The position numbers and the translations under genes were made by a program. Of a stretch of 64,000 nucleotides of DNA, positions 10,741-22,769 are shown piece after piece. Numbering within the stretch: the first letter of the stretch is position 1; every line of letters begins with the position of its first letter. The notes beneath the pieces are model-generated. The model ran no database searches, was not told the DNA's origin, and saw only the letters and a program-made list of their open reading frames with translations. Origin of the DNA: Acanthococcus lagerstroemiae (Eukaryota; Arthropoda; Insecta; Hemiptera; Eriococcidae); contig CM063107.1 in NCBI GenBank assembly GCA_031841125.1, positions 65,669,814 through 65,733,813 on the forward strand, in the 5' to 3' direction.

Positions 10741-10810
10741 CGACTACAACACGCTACCGCTTTGAGCAGCCGGAAATCTGATGTTACTAGATATTCTCTG
10801 TTTGACCTAG

Positions 10811-11755
10811 AGCCTGAAATTTGAGAAAGTTGAACATTTTTTTAAAATTTAAAAGTTGAAAGCAAAAGACTTATCTTCCAATGTCGCAAGCTGAATCCGA
10901 TAGCAAATGTTCTATTGTCTAATTACGGTCTTTGGTCCTGGTGAATATTCGGGCCGTACATCCGTCAGAGCGCGTCGCTATCGAGTCAAAGAGATAAGTA
11001 GCAAAAGGTAAATCTGGATACATTTTCCCAATTAATGTACATACTCATTAAAGTTGAAATATCTAGAAAATTAATGCGGTATTCACACGAGCGTCCAAGA
11101 CGCAGCGAATTCAGTCGCCAGCGACCAATTTGCTCCATTTGAACATGTAAACGCTCAATGCTGCGGCGAGACGCTGTCTAGACGCAGAAGTTGAACATGT
11201 TCAACTTTTTGCGACTGATTCGCTGCGTCAAATTTGCTGCGATTTGGACGCTCGTGTGAACACCGCTTAAGGCGTTTTTGAAGTACACATTTAAAGAGAA
11301 ACGAATTTTTCGAACAACTTCGATTAAGACTATTTTTATACCTAGATTCCAAAATTTTGCTACATGTGTCAAAAACTTTACCTTTTGGTCGCTGACAAGA
11401 GTAGTCGATACTAGCGCTGTACGGCCCGAATAGGAAGGAAATTTAGTCTGGAACAAAAGCCAAAACTCTATGTATTTTCCCATAAGAACAAAAGGGAACT
11501 TTGTCGTAGTTTTTTGAAATTTTTTAATTTTATTTATTTATTTGATTTGATTTTTTGGAATCAATTTAATAGAAGAATCAGAGGAAATTCAGAAAAAAAT
11601 TCACTAAGAGTAAACAACGACCACCTCAATGTGTAAAGAAAGTTTTATGTTCCTCTTAAACATTCCCAACATCCTTCCACCTTACCCTCTCAGAATAGGG
11701 TATGCTCGTGTGCGCAAATGTGAGTGCTTGGGAGATAAGGTTCCAATTTGCATTT
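10811..11755 (+). repeat. Composite repeat, copy 2 (interrupted)
   Basis: It matches 6003-6604 at 10811-10970 and again from 11344 to 11755. The extra ~370 bp between contains the MITE at 11075-11266 with unmatched sequence on both sides. Flanking homology on both sides shows that copies 1 and 2 are two copies of one older mosaic. Confidence 0.75.
11075..11266. mobile_element. MITE with TTAA target duplication (192 bp)
   Basis: Left end TGCGGTATTCACACGAGCGT and right end ACGCTCGTGTGAACACCGC form long imperfect TIRs. The inverted similarity continues inward for about 50 bp (GACGCAGCGAATTCAGTCGC against GCGACTGATTCGCTGCGTC). TTAA flanks both sides at 11071-11074 and 11267-11270. A TTAA duplication is typical of piggyBac-like and some other superfamilies. 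No coding capacity. Confidence 0.8.
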
Positions 11756-12044
11756 GCAGGGACGAAACTATGGGGTGATGAAACATCCCCGATAATTAGG
11801 CAATCAGCAAATTTTGAGACTTGAATTTTTGGTTTTCTAAGAACGTTTGTTTGTTTATTATTATTATTATTATTTTTATTATTTTTTTTTTTTTCAATGA
11901 AGAAATATTTTTATTAAAAAAATCGGCAAATTTTCAAATTTTTAGAAAATGTTGTCGGCAGATTTTTAGTTAGAAGAAAATATTTGTCGGCAAATTTTCC
12001 TTATCCACCCCCCCCCCCAAACTGAAAATCAAGTTTCGCCTCTG
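11756..12044 (+). mobile_element. hAT-like element family G, copy 3
   Basis: It begins CAGGGACGAAACTATGGGG and ends AAGTTTCGCCTCTG at 12044. The right flank TATCCAAC (12045-12052) equals the left flank of the copy at 8738, an 8-bp match at the exact element boundary. Eight-base duplications are the rule for hAT transposons. Non-autonomous. Confidence 0.7.
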
Positions 12045-12172
12045 TATCCAACTTTAATCTTTTCATCCCTTTTTAAGTTCTTTAATTTTCCTACCTCGTT
12101 CAGGGTCGTTATATTCCATGTCCTTATTCTCAATTCTGATATAGTTTCTCACCATGTAGTCTCCGCCCGGAC
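12045..12172 (-). pseudogene. RTE endonuclease fragment, first part
   Basis: The minus strand gives RIRTWNITTLNEVGKLKNL followed by KLDI. This is the start of the RTE endonuclease (usual form: RIGTWNVRTL..GKL..L). It stops at TATCCAAC, and the sequence resumes in register at 8737 (IREVRW). The two pieces are halves of one endonuclease separated by a family G insertion. Confidence 0.75.
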
Positions 12173-13865
12173 ATCCAAATGGGAGACTTTTTACATCTGG
12201 AATTATTATTTACTTTGGGAGTTGCCGTCATAATTGTTGTAGTGATACGCATCTCCAGGGAATACTGATGTAGTTTTCTGTAGCTTTCATCGGGGTTTAT
12301 CTATCGGAGATTTCCTTCTCTTGTGTGCTTTTAGTTTTTTCTTTATGCCTCCTCACCACGCCAAGGTAGCACACATACAGGAGGTTATGGAACCTATGCC
12401 ATTGAAAAACTCTATTTTAATAGTTGTGGCTCTTACACCCCTTTTGGTAACCCTTTAATTGATTTCCACGCCATTACGTGGAGTAAAATTTTCCCGTTTA
12501 TCGCGCCTATCTCCAACCCCTTACACGGTATACATATGCAACCTATATTACAGGTGTTAACTTGCATGCCGCTCAAACCCCTTGTATGTAACACGTTTCG
12601 CGGAACACCCTGTGAGTACACGTTTAAGAAGGCGGTGTTAACGATGTTTTACCAAAGATGAAATGAAGCATGTATGAAAGGTTTTCTTACATTGATAATG
12701 GTCCAACTGGCACGATGATATATAGTCGAATTTCAAGAAAGGAGACGGACAAAAAATTGAAATAACGAGGTACGAACACGCCCGTTTAGGTTGACACAAC
12801 GAATTGCCTCTTTATATCCTTTTCCAAAATGAATGAACTAACAGCTCTAGAAAATGATAATGGGATAACGCGTATCGCGGTGAATATACTGTTCACTGTT
12901 CGGCCTTGTGTTCTATTATTTACATTTCTTCTTACAGGGTTTCGCGATTTTTTTTTTCCTTCTATTCTCTTCCTCTTTTTCTTCACTATTATCGAGATGC
13001 CCTGCCAGCGCGACCAGGAATTCCAAACAAGTCAACCGCAAAGCTTAGAAGATAAATAAACACATTAACGGAGTTGGGAATTTCGTGAGAAAACATACAG
13101 AAGTTATTCTTGAGGTGTTCGGTTGGGTCGGTTCGTTCCAGAGTCACCGCGGGCACAGGTGATGTTTATACAGGTTTTCAACCAGTCCGCGAATAAAGGC
13201 GTTTTTGGTGTTCGTCTTCCTTTTTTCGAGTCCATTCAGTCGAGTTGACTTCTGTAATACATCACGCATTTGTTGCATCTGAAAGGTCGAAAACGTCTTT
13301 ATTTTTGATGATATACGCAACTTGGCTGGTGCAGAATGACCTGTTTGGCGAGGAAGCGGTAAATCTCGAATCGATGAATGAAAATTGCCAGTTTCGAACG
13401 TTGATTGAAATAGCAAACAGCGGTGGACTTCGTCCGCAGACGTATTGCGGATATTAATAATGTCAACAGCGGAATTTGGTTTCGTATTGGGAAGAGGAGA
13501 TATTGGCGTTGCTTCAGAAATAAACTGACCGACGGTTATTTGGCGAACCGACTAATACAGTGAGATGTGTTTCGAATTCTACCATCACCATTCTCATCCT
13601 TGGAGTTGGTGGTCAGAAAAAACACGGCCATGAATTAAAGGGGTTATTACAGTGGTATTGGGACTAGGCCCTTCCAGATATCGGCAATACTGCTGAACTC
13701 TGTTACCCATTAGGTATGTGACAACTTGTGACTTTTTTGAAGAATATAGCAGGTTCTGATTCGGATGGGATATACTTCATCGGGATCAGTCTCACATATT
13801 GAGCTTCGAGCCATCAGGATATAACATGGACTACCAAGGAGCGTGCAGGACACATTGACACCATT
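12173..13865. other. Non-coding stretch, nothing firm
   Basis: No recognised domain. The motif CACGTTTCGCGGAACACCCT recurs at 12593-12612 (also at 7013). Short open frames on both strands at 12786-13059 and 13144-13457 show no family signature. Part of 13600-13865 may be worn-down sequence upstream in the gypsy element that follows. Confidence 0.35.
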
Positions 13866-15741
13866 CCATTGGTCAGAGTTTCCAGAATAATCATGAATGA
13901 AGATTGCCGGAAATTTGTCTGGACTGATAAGTGCACAGAAGCTTTTGAGAAGTTAAAAAACAGCTGTTGTGTACAGCTCCAGTCTTGGCATTCTCGAAAC
14001 TGGAGCAGCTGTTCATCATGGACACAGATGCCAGCGACACAGCAATTGCAGGCGTACTTACCCAGCTGGAAGATGGGAATGAGTGCGTCATTGCTTAAAG
14101 CGAGTCACTTTCACGGCCTCAGCGGAACTACTGTGTCACTAGGAAAGAGCTTCTCGTTGTAGTCAAGACTTTGCGACCGTTTCACAAGTATCTGTATGGC
14201 CAGCAATTTACTCTCTAGACTGACCATTCGGCATTACAGTGACTCCTGTCCTTCAGATATCTGGAGGGACAGATTGCGAAGTGGCTTCAGCAGCTGCAGG
14301 AGTATTCCTGCAAAATACAGTTCCAGAAAGGCAAAGGCCATGGAAATGCGGATGGACTGTCAAGGCGACTGTGCCCAGCAGACTGTCGGTTTTGTCAGTG
14401 ATTAGAGAAGAAAGAACTCGCTTCTGTCAAGCGGGTATTGCTGCAGTCTAGTGACACTCTGAAGAAAGATCAGCTGGAGGATGAAGTAGTTGGCTGGATT
14501 TTGCGAGCCAAGTAAGCAGGCAAAAGACCACCGTGGCAGGAAATTTCGGATCAGTCACAAGAGTTGAAAGCTCTGTGGGCTCAGTGGGACTCGCTGCGGA
14601 TTAGCGATGGTCTTCCAGTGTGCGCTTGGGAGTCGGAAGATGGCACAACAGTGCGAATGCAGACTATTGTTCCATGGAAGAAGGTTCCGGAAATCCTATA
14701 TGGTGTACATGACCAAGTGTCCGGAGGGCATCTGGGCACCACAAAAACCCTAGTGAAGACTCGAGAGAGCTTCTATTGGCAGATGTACAAGGATGATCGG
14801 GAAGACTGGTGCCGCCGCTGCACAATTTGTGCTGCAGTATAATGTATCCTTCTGAACAGGATGCATGGGATATTGCAGGACCATTCCCGGTTTTGGATGC
14901 TGGAAACTGTATGTACTGTGTGTAGGCGATTACTTCAGTAAATGGCCTGAAGTATACCCAATGCCAACACAGGATGCAGAGGTAGTGCTAGCCAGGACGC
15001 TGAAGGAGATTGGATCACATGTTATGGTATCCCACTAGAACTACATACAGACCAGGGGAGAAATTTCGAATCTAAGTTGTTCAAAGAAGTATGCTAGCTT
15101 CTGGGGACTTAAAAGATGAGAACTACCCCACTGTATCCGCAATCTGACGGCGTAGTTGAGCAATTCAACCAAATGCTTTAGGAATACCTGGCTAAAGTAG
15201 TTGCTGAGCACTAAGAAGATTGGGACCAGTACATCCCGTTGTTCCTGTTGGCCTTCAGATCAGCCGTTCATGAGAGTATGCAGTATACTCCCATAAAGGT
15301 CGTCTTTAGCCGGGTGCTATGTTTACTATGCGATCTGGAGTTTGGAACTCTACCTCAACAGCCGCAACTGGTGGACGAGTTCGTTAGCCAACTGAGGGAA
15401 AAGCTTGATTCAACCCATCGCATGGTCTGTAATCACTTGCGAATTGCCAGCAGTTGGATGAAGACTCGCTATGACATCAGAGCCAACAAGGTCGTCTTTC
15501 AGGCTGAGGACCATATCTGGTTTTACAGTTTGTGACGAAATAGAGGAAGAAACCCGAAGCTACAGAGTCATTGGGGACCATAGATCGTGTTCAAGCAAAT
15601 CAACGATGTTGTGTACTAGATTTGGAAGCTTCATGGTGGCCGAGCCCAAGTTGTGCACCTTTACCAATTGGCAGTCTGGCATGGCGACCATGAAGAAGAT
15701 CTGGAACCTAGCCTGGACAACCAGGCTTAAGGAGGGGGTAG
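13866..15741 (+). pseudogene. Ty3/gypsy LTR retrotransposon pol, decayed
   Basis: With frameshifts and stops skipped, the plus strand reads in pol order. The start of the RNase H domain (FVWTDKCTEAFEKLK, then MDTDASDTAIAGVLTQL near 14017) is followed by the chromodomain-free integrase region. This has its H2C2 zinc finger (HDQVSGGHLGTTKTL ... CRRCTICA, about 14706-14835) and DDE core (GDYFSKWPE near 14926, HTDQGRNFESKLF near 15042, SDGVVEQFN near 15144). Gag, protease and most of the reverse transcriptase are absent and there is no 5' LTR, so the copy is truncated. The end is a purine-rich tract (GGAGGGGG) next to the LTR. Confidence 0.88.
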
Positions 15742-16018
15742 TGTGGCGAACGCTCCCAAACATTCGAGGTGAGTGAAGAACAATTGACACGTTTTGAGCA
15801 ACAGAAAGAAGATCGACAACAAGAGTGATAAGGAGTTTTACCAATATTGCCAGGGTATATAAAGGCCGCTGGCCGTCACCATGGGGTCTAGTGTTGTTTA
15901 ATGCAATAATTGTGTTTTCAAAACGACTACTGTTTGTGGTGTTGTGGTGTATTAGTGTGAAATTAAAAGTCACAATTCCATAATATCTTGCATGTTTATC
16001 AGTGCAAATATTGTTACA
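15742..16018 (+). mobile_element. 3' LTR of the gypsy element
   Basis: The segment starts TGTGGCGAACGC directly after the polypurine tract and ends TATTGTTACA, giving the TG...CA ends expected of LTRs. It contains a TATA box (TATATAAAG, 15856-15864), fitting a U3 promoter. The partner 5' LTR is not in the window, so neither target duplication nor insertion age can be read. Confidence 0.75.
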
Positions 16019-16054
16019 GTACCATCAGGATTAACTTAGGAAGTGGTTTGGCAA

Positions 16055-16450
16055 TACGCTGTTATATCTGCTACTTTGGTCGGCTTCATCGCAACCATAA
16101 TACGATTCAGATGGAATCCTAAGAGCGGTACATTGGAGCCTTTTACTTCAGCGAGCCGAACTCATTTTTCTTCTTCTTCAGGTGCCGTATTCAATGCTGG
16201 ACGTTGGCAATCGCGGTTTCTGACGCGTGATTTCCTCGGGCAGGGTTATTGAGCTACTTTGCCATTGTATTCCCCACCGTTTTATTGCGTTTGAGTTTTT
16301 CTTCTCTGTGCCAAAGAGTGGGCAGCCGCAGTTTGCTTACTAGCCATGTGTTTCACAACGTTGAGTAAGCAGTCCACAATGTGCACATGCACAGTACCAA
16401 TCATCTTGATCTGGTGGTAACACGCCCTCTTCTAAAAGCACGTTATCTCA
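16055..16450 (-). pseudogene. Coding repeat, copy 1 (LLPPD..DWYCACA protein)
   Basis: On the minus strand a frame beginning near 16430 reads LLPPDQDDWYCACAHCG and then LTQRC, and later EKKNSNAIKRWGIQWQS. The segment 41624-41860 encodes the same order of residues. Conservation at protein level with several Cys suggests a fragment of a transposon-encoded protein with a metal-binding tail. I cannot name the family. Stops interrupt this copy. Confidence 0.5.
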
Positions 16451-16811
16451 CAGTCTTGGATTCTTTAAATTTTTGGCTGGATTCTGATTAGAACAAAAGT
16501 CATCTAAATAGGAGGTGATTACATTCCCACGTCTGATCCTACACTTGGTTTTATCATAGATTTCTCAAGCAATATCGTCCAAAGGAAGTACCATCAAGAT
16601 TTTTGGAGAAGCAGCTGTATGCTCCCCTATCTGACCACATATGAACCTGGCACCTAGCTACCCCATCCTATTGCCACCCCTCTTTCGCGCTATCAGAATA
16701 AGGTGAAACTTCGGTTTAAAGAAAATATGAATATCAATCTAATTTTTGTCTTGTATTCACAGGGGTGGTGGCTCTTCCATCTTTCCCCACACCACTGCGG
16801 TGAATTCAGTT
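16451..16811. other. Non-coding stretch
   Basis: Nothing recognised beyond the flank of the MITE that follows. Confidence 0.4.
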
Positions 16812-17010
16812 CAGGGCCGTACCAACAAAGGGGAGGGGGCGGGTTTAAGTGTTCAACCCCCCCCCCCCATTGACAAAAACAATGGGTTGAGACGGAGAGG
16901 TAGATGTGGGAAATTGGATAAATTTTGAGTATTTGTAGCCCCCACCCCACCAAGAAATAATATCTATCTTAATCGCAACCCCCCTTACTTAAATCCTAGG
17001 TACGGCCCTG
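16812..17010. mobile_element. hAT-like MITE (199 bp, perfect 8-bp TSD)
   Basis: Ends CAGGGCCGTACC and GGTACGGCCCTG are perfect 12-bp TIRs. ATTCAGTT flanks both sides (16804-16811 and 17011-17018). An 8-bp duplication with CAGGG-type ends points to hAT. The interior has C-runs and no coding capacity. The sequence before insertion can be read by deleting one duplication plus the element. Confidence 0.88.
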
Positions 17011-17299
17011 ATTCAGTTGCAAAGCAATATTGCTTGGCTGACTCTGAACATATCAGATGGGGATGTTTAATTCATCCTCGATTTAGATGCTTCAAGTTGG
17101 CGCTTGGCGACAGTGACTTGACTTATACTGAAATTCAGGTGTTTGGAACTTTGATTTCAAAGATTGTCACAGATTTTCTATCGTATTCGGATTCAAGCTC
17201 TCAAAATTGAGATTTCACTTTTATGAGAAAGCAAAATCGACTTCACGTGGAGATTTATAGTGTTAGAAAAGAGGTCCTTCAAAGTTATTTCATTCGAAT
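17011..17299. other. Non-coding stretch
   Basis: No feature recognised. Confidence 0.4.
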
Positions 17300-18905
17300 A
17301 TCTCATCAGAAACTCTTCACGACCCCACGCATATACCACAGGTGCTCACGGCTGGTCCTTGTCCAGTTGTTCGGCCTCTTGTCAGCCCACTGGACACACT
17401 ATTGAAAAGCGTGTCGAGGTGTTTTCAGGCCAGCACTGCAGGGGCACTGGTCGCTGTCCCAGCGGTTCCGGCGGTGCAGCTATGATGCAAAGCACCCGTG
17501 ACCCGAAACCGCCTGCGCCAGGAAGAATTCCATCTTCTTTATTTCGTCTTCTTCTTCCTATAACTGAATCCTGGCTCGTACGTCTCGGAACAGCACCTGT
17601 GTCCTCTGCGCCACCATCGTGTTGACCCACCATCGACGGTTCCACTCGTCGATGGTTGCCTGGTGGAGCTGACTTGGCCACTCATTGAAGGAGGGATCAA
17701 CGCGTTGGAGATGCCACCAGTTGTCGACCCTGAACCCGCTTTTGACCAGATATTTCACTGACCTTTCAAAGATCAGCAGGTCTGGGTGGGTATTGCATTG
17801 ATCTTGGCCGCCCCTTCCATGCTGACGCTACGGTACATCCGGCTGCATAGGATGTCACGTCTTCTTTTGACCTTATTAACTTCTGCTTGCTATCGCAGCT
17901 CGTGCACTCGGTGGTAGTACAACAAACTGCAGTAGAAGTATCTGCTGAAGATGCAGCCGGCGACCATCACCCTTCGGGCTTCATTGCTGTACCCGAAGGT
18001 TCTCTGACACAGCTGCGTCAGCACGGGCGGTGTCTTCTCGCATTGCGCGCGAATATACCGCAAGTGAGGCTGCCAATTTCCCTCGGCATCTAGCATCACG
18101 CCAAGGTACTTCAACTCCCTCCTCATGGGATGCGACTTTGTATACGACTTCCGTTGGGGGCCCTGCACCTAGGAGGTTCCTCACCGTGGTTGGGACATTT
18201 CGATACGGGAGTACTTCTGTCTTCGTGGTGTTTAGCTCCAGACTGATCTCAGTCAGCAGCGCCTCGACTTTTGATATGGCGTCCCTGATGTTTCAGCTGA
18301 CTGCCGGCGCGGACTCTCCACCAACCAGGAGTGTGTCACCGCTCCCCCGATAGTCGGCGAATGACAGAGTTGTACAGCAAGTTCCACAGGGCCGGCCCAA
18401 GCACCGAACCCTGTGGACAACCCCGTTCGAGATGTCGGGCGATTCCTTGATACTGAACCTCCCTAGCAGCGAAATAATTCCGCATGCTACGGTACAGGTA
18501 ACCAGCCGCGCCGGACGCAGCGACCGCTCTCAGAATTCCCAGCCAGGGAGCGTGATCGAATGCCCCCTTAATATCCAAGGACACAGCGGCCGTAAAGTTG
18601 TTCTGCGCCCGTGATCTCAGGATGAGTCCCATCGCTGTCCGAACAGCATGCTCCATGCTTCAATACTTCCTGAATCCGAACTGCCGCGAGTGGATGATGT
18701 CTTCTTCGTCGGTGTGCTGGGTCAGCCTCGCATTGATGAGGACTTTCTCCAGAAGCTTACCGCAGGTGTTCAACAAAGTGATGGGCCTGTACCCATCTGG
18801 GGTGCTGCCGTCTTTTCCAGGCTTCGGGACGAAGATTACTTCACCGTACTGCTACGTCTTTGGAAAGTACCCGCAGGCGAGACGGGCGAGGTATCTATCC
18901 CTGCA
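17300..18905 (-). pseudogene. R1/I-like LINE reverse transcriptase, decayed
   Basis: Read from 18905 downwards, successive frames give VIFVPKPGKDGS and GYRPITLL (fingers), CGKLLEKVLINARL and SRQFGFRK, SLDIKGAFDHAPW (first catalytic Asp) and RGCPQGSVLGPALWNLL. Then comes FADYRGSGD where FADD is expected, then LKYLGVMLDAEGNWQPHL, and a C-terminal part with EWPSQLHQATIDEWNRRWW and a Cys/His-like knuckle (CPCSAG...). The order and the CPQGSVLGP motif fit the R1/I group. Frameshifts near 18335, 18170 and 17760 and the FADD to FADY change make it dead. The 5' end is missing. Confidence 0.85.
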
Positions 18906-19150
18906 ACTAGAACAAGGGATACCTGCGTAAAATACTCGTAATATGTACTTAGCCAGTCTCAAGTCAGGAAGCCAAATGTGAGGGAAATTGAATGAGCACC
19001 AAATAATTCGTTTGATTAATAATAACCTATACGTGTACTGCGTTACGAAGCTAGATATCAGTGTTCCTCCATCAAACTCATTTTATCTAACTCACTTTAG
19101 CCAACTCACTTTAGCCTACGGTCTAGATGAGCCGCGAAGCGGATCAGCCA
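18906..19150 (-). repeat. Repeat family F, copy 1
   Basis: Its reverse complement aligns along ~235 bp with 53885-54110. Shared blocks include CTTCGCGGCTC.TCTAGACCG, the doubled AGTGAGTT.GCTAA unit, GATGGAGGAACACTG, GCAGTACACGT and TTTTACGCA.GTATCCCT. A partial copy is at 46889-46950. This copy lies directly against the 5' edge of the LINE at 17300-18905. Confidence 0.7.
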
Positions 19151-22026
19151 GTAAGGTATAAAAGAACTAGATCAGACGGATTCACTCGACACAGCAAAAC
19201 TATTAGGTATGGAAACCCTTTTAAAACTGGAAGCATTTTTAGGCGTGAAATAACCCATCTACGCGTTAATCGCGTTTAGAGCCTGTGGATGTAACTCTAA
19301 AAAACGAGGGAAAAAAGTATCGATTTCGTGTGAAAAACATCGCAATCGTATTAATTTTTATCCTCGTCCAATTTATTAGGAACGCCGTTTTTTTTTCCTT
19401 TCCATTCCCGTAATTTTTATTATTCGTCATTTAAACTGGCAAACAAGCATCGAGAGTTATGTGATGTAGGGTCGAGCATAGAGACCTGTAAATGTATCGA
19501 AGCTACGAGAAAAAAAAAACAGTGAGTTTGATGTTTTAATAACGGGGATGTTTGGTACGTTTGTCACCGCTCAGGAAGGAGAGGGATTTACAACGGTGGT
19601 ACATTACCCGGTGATGATACGCCTGTCACCGAAAGGTTATGGTTCCCGGTTTTCATATATAAATTGTACATCGTATTTAATAATATGCGACCCTCGAACT
19701 CTTCACCGAGAATAATCGCTACAATAGTTACATGTTAGTTTATTCGGTATCCGTTATTGCTGAATTTATTATTCTTCTCTTTTAGCCGAAAAAAAAAATG
19801 ATTGTGTTATTGGAGATGGTTAGCGTGCACTCGATAACTAACATTTAAAAAGTCGTATTAGGGGATGACATGGCCTGGATGCTACTTGCATAGAGTACAT
19901 GCGTGAAGAATCTTAATTATTCGGCTCGTCTTCCTTGACAGCTGAGTTTTTAAGAGCTTGCGAAAGTACATTGACATTGATTTGGTCGGAGTTTCTGTAT
20001 AATAGATACGCGTCGCGTTGGCAGTCATACTGCTGACAAATTTGGTAAACGCTATACATGTAAAGCTGCAGGGTAGTAGATTCTAACTGACAACTAGGGT
20101 GTTGACAGCTCTATTCTTCGAATTCCAAATCAAGTTATATACAATTTGAGATGGTGCATCATCAATTTATAAGGTTCAAACTAACTTAAAACCGGTGATT
20201 ATACAAGATCAGACAGTATCCTAGTTACTAGTCTGAGACCCTACGTAAATTTGGCCTCAGCTCAGCAGTCTGAATCTGAACCTATATGGACTAGTAAAGA
20301 CATTCTTTATGGAAGTGAAACAGCACTGAGTGCAGGGGCCATCTAGCTATATATTAGCTGTAGGATAACTTGTCACATGGCAAATATAGCGCACATGTGC
20401 CCGAGCTTTAAGGCAAGGGCCACACCAGCGGTATTTCCCACCCAAAAACTTGCTGCATGACAACTTTGTTACCCATCACGTTGCTGCAGAACATTTTTTT
20501 TTTACTACAAAGATGTTACTGTGAATCTGCAGATCAGAAAGTTTTACTGCGTGTTAGTGACATTTAACCAGGTATAAGAAACCGATAGAAAAAGCTTCTC
20601 TTTTGGCTACCCTCCTCCAACTTCCTTCCAAAATTAAAAAACTTTCGGCTTCCATCTATTGGCTACCAAGTATCAACTACCAGTTACTACTTTTTTAGAA
20701 TTGGTAACGAGCCTCTTGTAATCATTTTTTCCAATTTTTTTAAGGTCGGCTACTAGTAGCCGAGCCTATTGCAGTTGCTTTTTTTTTTTTTTTCTGTTCC
20801 AGTATGCTCCTTGATCTTGATCTTCGAGAATAGTCATAACTGGGCCTTGTTTACTTTTTGTTTAACTGTTGTCAGTATATCAGCTCATTTTCATTGAAAC
20901 GTGTGGTAATTTTTTCGAAATTCTTTCTATATTATTTATGACAAACAAATACTGCGGATGTTCACAAAACTGCTTGTTTAGTATTGTTACGTTTTATATT
21001 TTGGATTTTACTTTACGACGAAGGGGATTTAGAAGAAGTAAAAGATATGCTTGTTTATGATGAGGAGCGAGATGCGAGAATCTTGTCAGCTACTAGTAGT
21101 GTGTTCTAGTGTTCAGTGTTAGTGTTTAGTATTCTCCTTCAAGCATACAGTAATATGGTCGAAGTTTTATGTTCATAGCCAGTTCAACTAGTAGCGAGAA
21201 GCGAACGATTATTTATTGATTTAGCGTGTAAAGACGTTATCAGTAAATCAGTTTGCTGAAGTGAACATTGTTTGTAGTTTGTACCAATGTCTTTGCATCC
21301 TATAAACTTAGAAGCCTGTAACATTATTCGTACAAATCAGTTATGCGAACTATAGAGAATGGAGAATGTAAGCGTAAGCGTGAATATTACATTGTACGTT
21401 GTTTTCATTTGGTTAGTAATGGATGTTCGCTGATCATTTGAGGTTATTAACACGACGCAGTCGAACTGTCAATTGTCAGCATTTGTGTTTATGTTAGTGT
21501 TCTGTTTGATTACTCCATAGAACACATTAAATTGGAAAATGAATTCTGAACGCATTAAACGGAATAATATGGAAAAGGGTGTAATTATTATCAAGCAAAC
21601 AGAGAATATGCTAGAGTGAATATTACGTTGTTTTCATTCCCTTAGAAGTGGATAATTGTTCACTAATCATTTGATGTTTTTAGGGTCGGCTGGGATTAAT
21701 TTTGGTGTTATATCGATTGATCATAATTGCTCTTCAAAAATTAGAAATCCGATGAAATCTTCGACCAAACGGTCGAAGTGCGAATGTTGCGGAGCCTGCA
21801 GCTTCGCAGTCTGAAGCCCTTTGAACTTACCATGTGCTGTTAGTGTGTGTGTAATGTCATCCCAATTACCTTTCATCTATCAGCTTTCATATTCCGGGAC
21901 AAAAGACCATGCACCTGATTACCAATAGGTATTTTTCCCGATATCTTTTCCAACGACCGCCAATAAGAGATAAGCTAATCTCTAATTTTTGAGTCGAGAG
22001 CCAACCCTCTTCCAGCAGGTAGCTGC

Positions 22027-22057
<31 letters not shown>

Positions 22058-22769
22058 CGTTTCTTCCAACCATTGTTTCATTGAATTGATTGCAGATTGC
22101 GTTCGCGTTGTTCATGATTTGTTTCCAGCTTCTTGAAATTTTACTTAAAACTGGGTGATTACCGGCTTCCAATTTCGACTTCAGGCTGAATTCTCATCCC
22201 TGCATTTATCGTGTAAGTATCAGTAAGTTTTACTGCAAATCTGTAAACGTAAGAATTTAACAGTGGCATTCCCTTGACATCAGCATATCTTATAGTATCA
22301 TAATGACTCTTAAAATTCCAATAGGGTAAGGTAGCCTAAGTCGCACCACCTCCTAAACTGTACCATCAGTTTTATGGCTTTATCACCAAAACTAATGTTA
22401 TATTTTGTACATTCTTTGTATGAAAATTTCATAAAAGCGAATTAGTAAAGGTAAGTGACTTTTCTTTCTTCTGCAAGTATGTAAGTTTAGCTATATTTTC
22501 ATGTATTCATGAATATTTTTTCTCTATTGTGAGGTAAGTGGGAGAAATTTCATTAAAAAAAAAAATCGTTGTAAAAATGTACGTCGAGGTATTTCTATTT
22601 TTCTTTACTTTTTTCCTTTAATCAAATCGTGCTTCCCTCTTTTCAGTTAGCTTTATTAGTTTGTTCTTTCGCGAAGGAACTACAAACAAATGTCGTTGCT
22701 TAAAATTAGCGAAATTACAGTCAATTGATTTTCGCTTAAATTTTGGCGATTAAAGAAAAATAAAAGAGT
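19151..22769. other. Long low-repeat stretch without recognised gene
   Basis: 3.6 kb of AT-rich sequence unlike the surrounding repeat-dense DNA. Apart from the CT microsatellite, no transposon ends, domains or RNA genes were recognised. It could be intron or intergenic DNA. The frames open here (for example 20869-21060) have no family features. Confidence 0.45.
22032..22059. repeat. (CT)n microsatellite
   Basis: About 13 uninterrupted CT dinucleotides. Frames across it give an ER-rich peptide on the minus strand, an artefact. Confidence 0.9.
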
